Source: Porites lobata (lineage: Eukaryota; Cnidaria; Anthozoa; Scleractinia; Poritidae). Taken from it: 64,000 bases of DNA. The notes beneath the pieces were generated by a model. That model was given only the letters and a program-made list of their open reading frames with translations. It was not told the origin of the DNA and did not search any database. The DNA lies in assembly GCA_942486035.1 (NCBI GenBank), contig CALNXK010000153.1, positions 643,501 to 707,500 of the forward strand. The letters run 5' to 3'. Below, in pieces: positions 60,901 through 64,000 of the stretch. The translations under genes were made by a program, and so were the position numbers. Positions within the stretch are counted from its first letter, which is position 1; the number at the start of each line of letters is the position of its first letter.

Positions 60901-63900
60901 TTGTGGACAAATGAAGTATTTCCTCTAAAATTAATTGGAATGCCCGAGATCATGACGAACAAGACCAGAATAACGATTAACCATATGGTAGAAGCTCGCC
61001 TTTGCAAAAGTTTTAAAACAAAACACGTTAAAACATTCCTACATCTCTTTTTGTTATTTCTGAAGGTGGGTGATTATTAAACGAATATTTCAAGTCGACA
61101 TAGTATATCATCGTTGAAAAAATTAAACCAAGTGCAGGGGCGGATCCAGGATTTTTTTGAGGAGGGGGTGCACTCGTCTCTTGCTCTACTTCAACACCAA
61201 TAAACCACACCCCGCCCCTGAAGTGAGATATTTTCCATGATATGCAGATGCTTACATTGTTTAAATTATATTCCAAACTGAACTATATTCTCAGCCTGAT
61301 TCTGAGAGAGCATAAATGAATTGAAGTTCTCATAATAGCTTATACCCATGAATCCATTTTAAAAAGGTAACAATTAATTGAAATAGTCCCTCATAGACTA
61401 GCAACATTTTCCAGGAATTGCGTGTGGAAGGGGAAGCCGGAATTTTGGAGAGGGGCATGTCATATATAAAGAACGAGTGAGCGAATGAAACACCCAGCTA
61501 GTCGCTTTAATCAGTGACGCCTTCCGTGTATGACAAGTCCTTCAGCAGTTGCTGACCATTAAACTTAATTGCAACTTATTAACTTAGCAAAATAAAGAAT
61601 AAAGGCATCCTTTAAATTGTTATTCTACTTAATATACTATTTAATTATCCAAAATAGAGTGACACACTCATGTAATTTAAATTTCCTTTATTAGGAACAA
61701 GACTACCGCAAAAGGATTCACCCTCGATAAAGCCATTCAGGTTGGAGTGGACAACCCTGGAGTTCCATGGCAACGGGCATCCGGGATAGTAGCAGGAGAC
61801 AGAGAGTCTTACGAAATGTTTGCTCCACTATTTGACGAAATCATTCGAGAATACCACGGATACCGAAAGACTGATTTTCATTCTAGAGACCTGGACAGCC
61901 GCAAGATTGTGGGCGGCAAACTTAGCAGTGCCTACGTACTTTCAGTACGATTGCACACGAGGCGGTCGATTCAGGGATATAGTTTACCGGCTGGATGTTG
62001 CCGAAGTGAGAGAAGGGACCTCGAGGACCTCATTCGATTGGTTTTCAAGCGATTGGGAGGTGAGTGGCGGCAAGGTGAGGGACCTTTCGGAGTCTTCTAT
62101 ATAAAGTACTCCACATGAATCAGCGGGTTCTGCTGGAAGAGAAACCTGCAGTCGACAATTGAGACAATCAAAATATTCCGCGTCTACAAATGTCTTCGAG
62201 GGTAATTCCGTAGACTACGAATACAGCCGCTTCGTCTCTTCGCTCCTGGGCATCGCTGGAACGTTTCGCGAGATAGACACTCGGCTGTAGGGAGCGATGA
62301 GAAACCACTGTTTTCGCAGGCTAAAATACTGAAGCTTTAAAATTACATAAATTAAAGCTGTGCGGCGATTTTCTTTTTGCAGGTGAATTTCAACAGAAAT
62401 ATTTAACCTAACCATTACCAACGAATGCCCTCGGATACCTTGTGAAAGTTATTAACAGAGTTACTTCCACCATCTTCCATCATAATAAAAGTAGAAACTA
62501 ACTTCAGTCTATAACGACCAATCAGTCCTTCCGTACTCTCGCCTGGCCACCTTTTTAAAAGCTTCTTATAACTGTCCGTAACTATCATCCATCCCAGCAT
62601 CTCCTTAACTTCGATTCCACGTTGGTAAGTTACTAGAATTTTACAGAGAAAGCTCATTGTAGGGGAGGTTAAAGTTAGAAAATGATCCCATTTTGCCCAT
62701 AGTACGAAGCATAGTTAGTGGAAAGACTTAATTCTCTTTGATTATATGACAGATATTTAATAATCATTTCAGGCGAGTTCCAGGGTGAATATAAAAGCCT
62801 CTCCGATTTTCCTGACCCTAGCCTTGGATCACTCAACGTTTCCACTCATCCCACGTCACCAATCATCACGTGTTCAGGCCGTGCACGTGATTGGCCCGAG
62901 TCACGTGGTATATACCGAAACAAAGACAATACTTTCGTTGTTTTTGTCAATGAAGACGATCACGTGCAGTTCAGGTGCTTCGATAAAGGTGGGAACGTGC
63001 AAGGCGTGTTTGACAAGTTAATCAGGGGAATTGCAGCGTTTGAGCGAGAGCTTAAGAAGTCTGGGGAAGAGTTCATGTGGGATGATCACCTTGGTTACAT
63101 CGTTTCGGACCCAATTTACCTCGGTACTGCACTGGACGTTAGAGTAAGAGTCAAACTGCATCACCTTTCTACGGTAAGGATCAGTAAACCAGCTTGGTTT
63201 GCAAGCGTTTTAATCTCTTATGGCCGTTTTTACGTTTGGACGAACTGTGGGGGCTTGATATTTGGCCACTTCTTTGGACGATTTGACACAGGGTCAGACT
63301 CGCAATCTGGCGGTCCTGGGTTCGAGAGTTCCACTCTGACAACTGGCCGGATTCATTTCTCTGTAGTCTGCAATTCAGTTCCTCGGCCATGTTTAATTGT
63401 CACATAACAGCCAACAGGTTGTCTCCTACCATTCGTGGTTAAAAAAACAAAACAAAAACAAAAACAAAACACATCCCGTTATGTTCTCTACTATGATTAG
63501 TGAACTTATGCAACAGGGCGGGAGAGGAAAGAGGACGGCAAATCTTGTGTGCCAAGACAGACAATAATTTTGTTTGACATAATTTCGCTAAACTTCACTT
63601 CCCTTTGAACCGATCTTTTTGTAAAAGACCAGAAAACATTAAATTATGTGAAGTGAAAATCAGGACATAACACGCAAGTAATAGCCCTGTCACGTTTGAC
63701 ACGCACAAGCGTTTTGCTGTCTTCGTTCTTCCAGCCGTCCTGTTGCGTGAAACAAACAGCCTTCCCTGTCCCTACTAACAATCCCAGAAGTCTTTGCGAA
63801 AGTTAACTTGGCGAATACCCTAGCTTTGAAATATGCCATAGCTATTTCTGATCAATAACAGTAACCAATCTTCCCCAGGATCCAAGGCTAAGATGGATTC

Positions 63901-63933
63901 TCACGGCATACAAACTTGAGAGGAGACGAGCAG
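57992..63933 (+). CDS. Creatine-kinase-family protein, mitochondrial-type N-terminus, probable pseudokinase (gene runs off right edge)
   Basis: Exons seen: 57992-58209, 61695-62059, 62773-63173, 63879-63933, all in phase (346 codons so far). Residues 1-35 are basic and hydrophobic (RRFLGIVALGCGVYVAREM), like a mitochondrial presequence or membrane anchor. The kinase scaffold follows: FPDLRLHNNLMANHLTPDLY, GVDNPGVPW, AGDRESYEMFAPLFD, SLPAGCCRSERRDLE, GRARDWPESRGIY, FMWDDHLGYI, DPRLRWIL. Against remembered vertebrate creatine kinase, several active-site positions differ. SSRVRTGRS is SVRLHTRRS (Arg132 to His). EEDHLR is EDDHVQ (Glu232 to Asp, Arg236 to Gln). TCPSNLGTGLR is SDPIYLGTALD (Cys283 to Asp, Arg292 to Asp). 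Creatine kinase normally transfers phosphate between ATP and creatine; these changes argue against normal catalysis. The reading frame and splice sites are clean, so it is not simply a dead pseudogene. Confidence 0.87.
58666..58850. mobile_element. Hairpin MITE in intron 1 of the creatine-kinase-like gene
   Basis: cataaaatgttcaaaact in the left arm pairs with agttttgaacattttatg in the right arm. The outer arms (tagtctatactcttatagac / ctatgagagtgtagacc) also pair. The loop is about 35 bases. Confidence 0.7.
59075..59416. mobile_element. 342-bp MITE with CAGGGCCCGGTTGCATAAAAC ends
   Basis: Ends cagggcccggttgcataaaa and ttttatgcaaccaggccctg. The interior repeats cacttaagtg palindromes and a second tgttgcataaacg word near the middle. 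Confidence 0.8.
59441..60460 (-). mobile_element. Truncated LINE (reverse transcriptase C-terminus) flanked by inverted 3' UTR copies
   Basis: On the minus strand, 60285-59857 reads from the RT catalytic box (NAYADDHQVYYSH) onwards. After at least one frameshift, 59776-59492 reads the C-terminus (FSAKQWNALPDFFRTSFFAD), as in CR1/L2-like LINEs. The 59-bp 3' UTR segment at 59442-59500 occurs again inverted at 60402-60460 with about four mismatches. The 5' end is cut at about 60290. Confidence 0.7.
61135..61220. mobile_element. Short copy of the CAGGGGCGGATC MITE family
   Basis: Begins caggggcggatccagg, contains gagggggtgcac and cttcaacaccaataaacca, and ends cgcccctg. It is the family of the inner element at 41235-41405 with the interior shortened. 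Confidence 0.65.
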
Positions 63934-64000
63934 GTATGATTCATCTTTTTGGCTTATCTCAGTTTTATGGTCAACAAGATGCCTTTATAGAAACAGGCTT

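Noticed and set aside
1..64000. tRNA or rRNA genes
   Set aside because: I saw no cloverleaf-like A/B box pairs or rRNA stretches on either strand by eye. A tRNAscan or Infernal run would settle it.

Overview
This is a window of animal (metazoan) genomic DNA. It is AT-rich, has multi-exon genes with GT-AG introns, and has intron and intergenic space packed with small inverted-repeat transposons. The gene set (a Mab-21/cGAS-like receptor, BTBD6-like and C2H2 genes, V-ATPase subunit a, sterol O-acyltransferase, a mitochondrial-type creatine kinase relative), the DIRS retrotransposon and the MITE style suggest a cnidarian, most likely a stony coral. That assignment is inference; no species marker is present.

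Layout. 1-1206 (-): first two coding exons of V-ATPase subunit a, running off the left edge. 1456-2967 (+): an intronless cGAS-like receptor, head-to-head with it. 4643-5476 (-): an eight-finger C2H2 protein, with a non-coding first exon near 6734. 7485-29498 (+): a 21-exon gene whose joined reading frame (847 codons, every junction in phase) gives an EF-hand + Kelch protein with a possible N-myristoylation site. One of its introns holds a complete intronless BTB-BACK-PHR gene (14947-16284, same strand). 29.5-33.6 kb is intergenic and full of MITEs. 33623-55381 (-): a complete 13-exon sterol O-acyltransferase gene (594 codons). Its introns carry a 4.7-kb DIRS-type tyrosine-recombinase retrotransposon (48237-52944), a LINE 3' end and many MITEs. 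55.4-58.0 kb is a divergent intergenic region of nested repeats. 57992 to the right edge (+): a creatine-kinase-family gene (four exons seen) with mitochondrial-type layout but several catalytic residues replaced.

Most notable: (1) the EF-hand/Kelch fusion, with a 13-nt micro-exon inside its second EF-hand; (2) a creatine-kinase family member that looks like a pseudokinase; (3) a cGAS-like receptor with intact catalytic acids, sharing a short bidirectional promoter with a V-ATPase gene; (4) a DIRS element with an intact recombinase and a readable internal complementary region; (5) transposons that touch splice sites or bracket exons. All exon structures were read by eye from splice sites, phase and remembered family sequences; no alignment or search was run.
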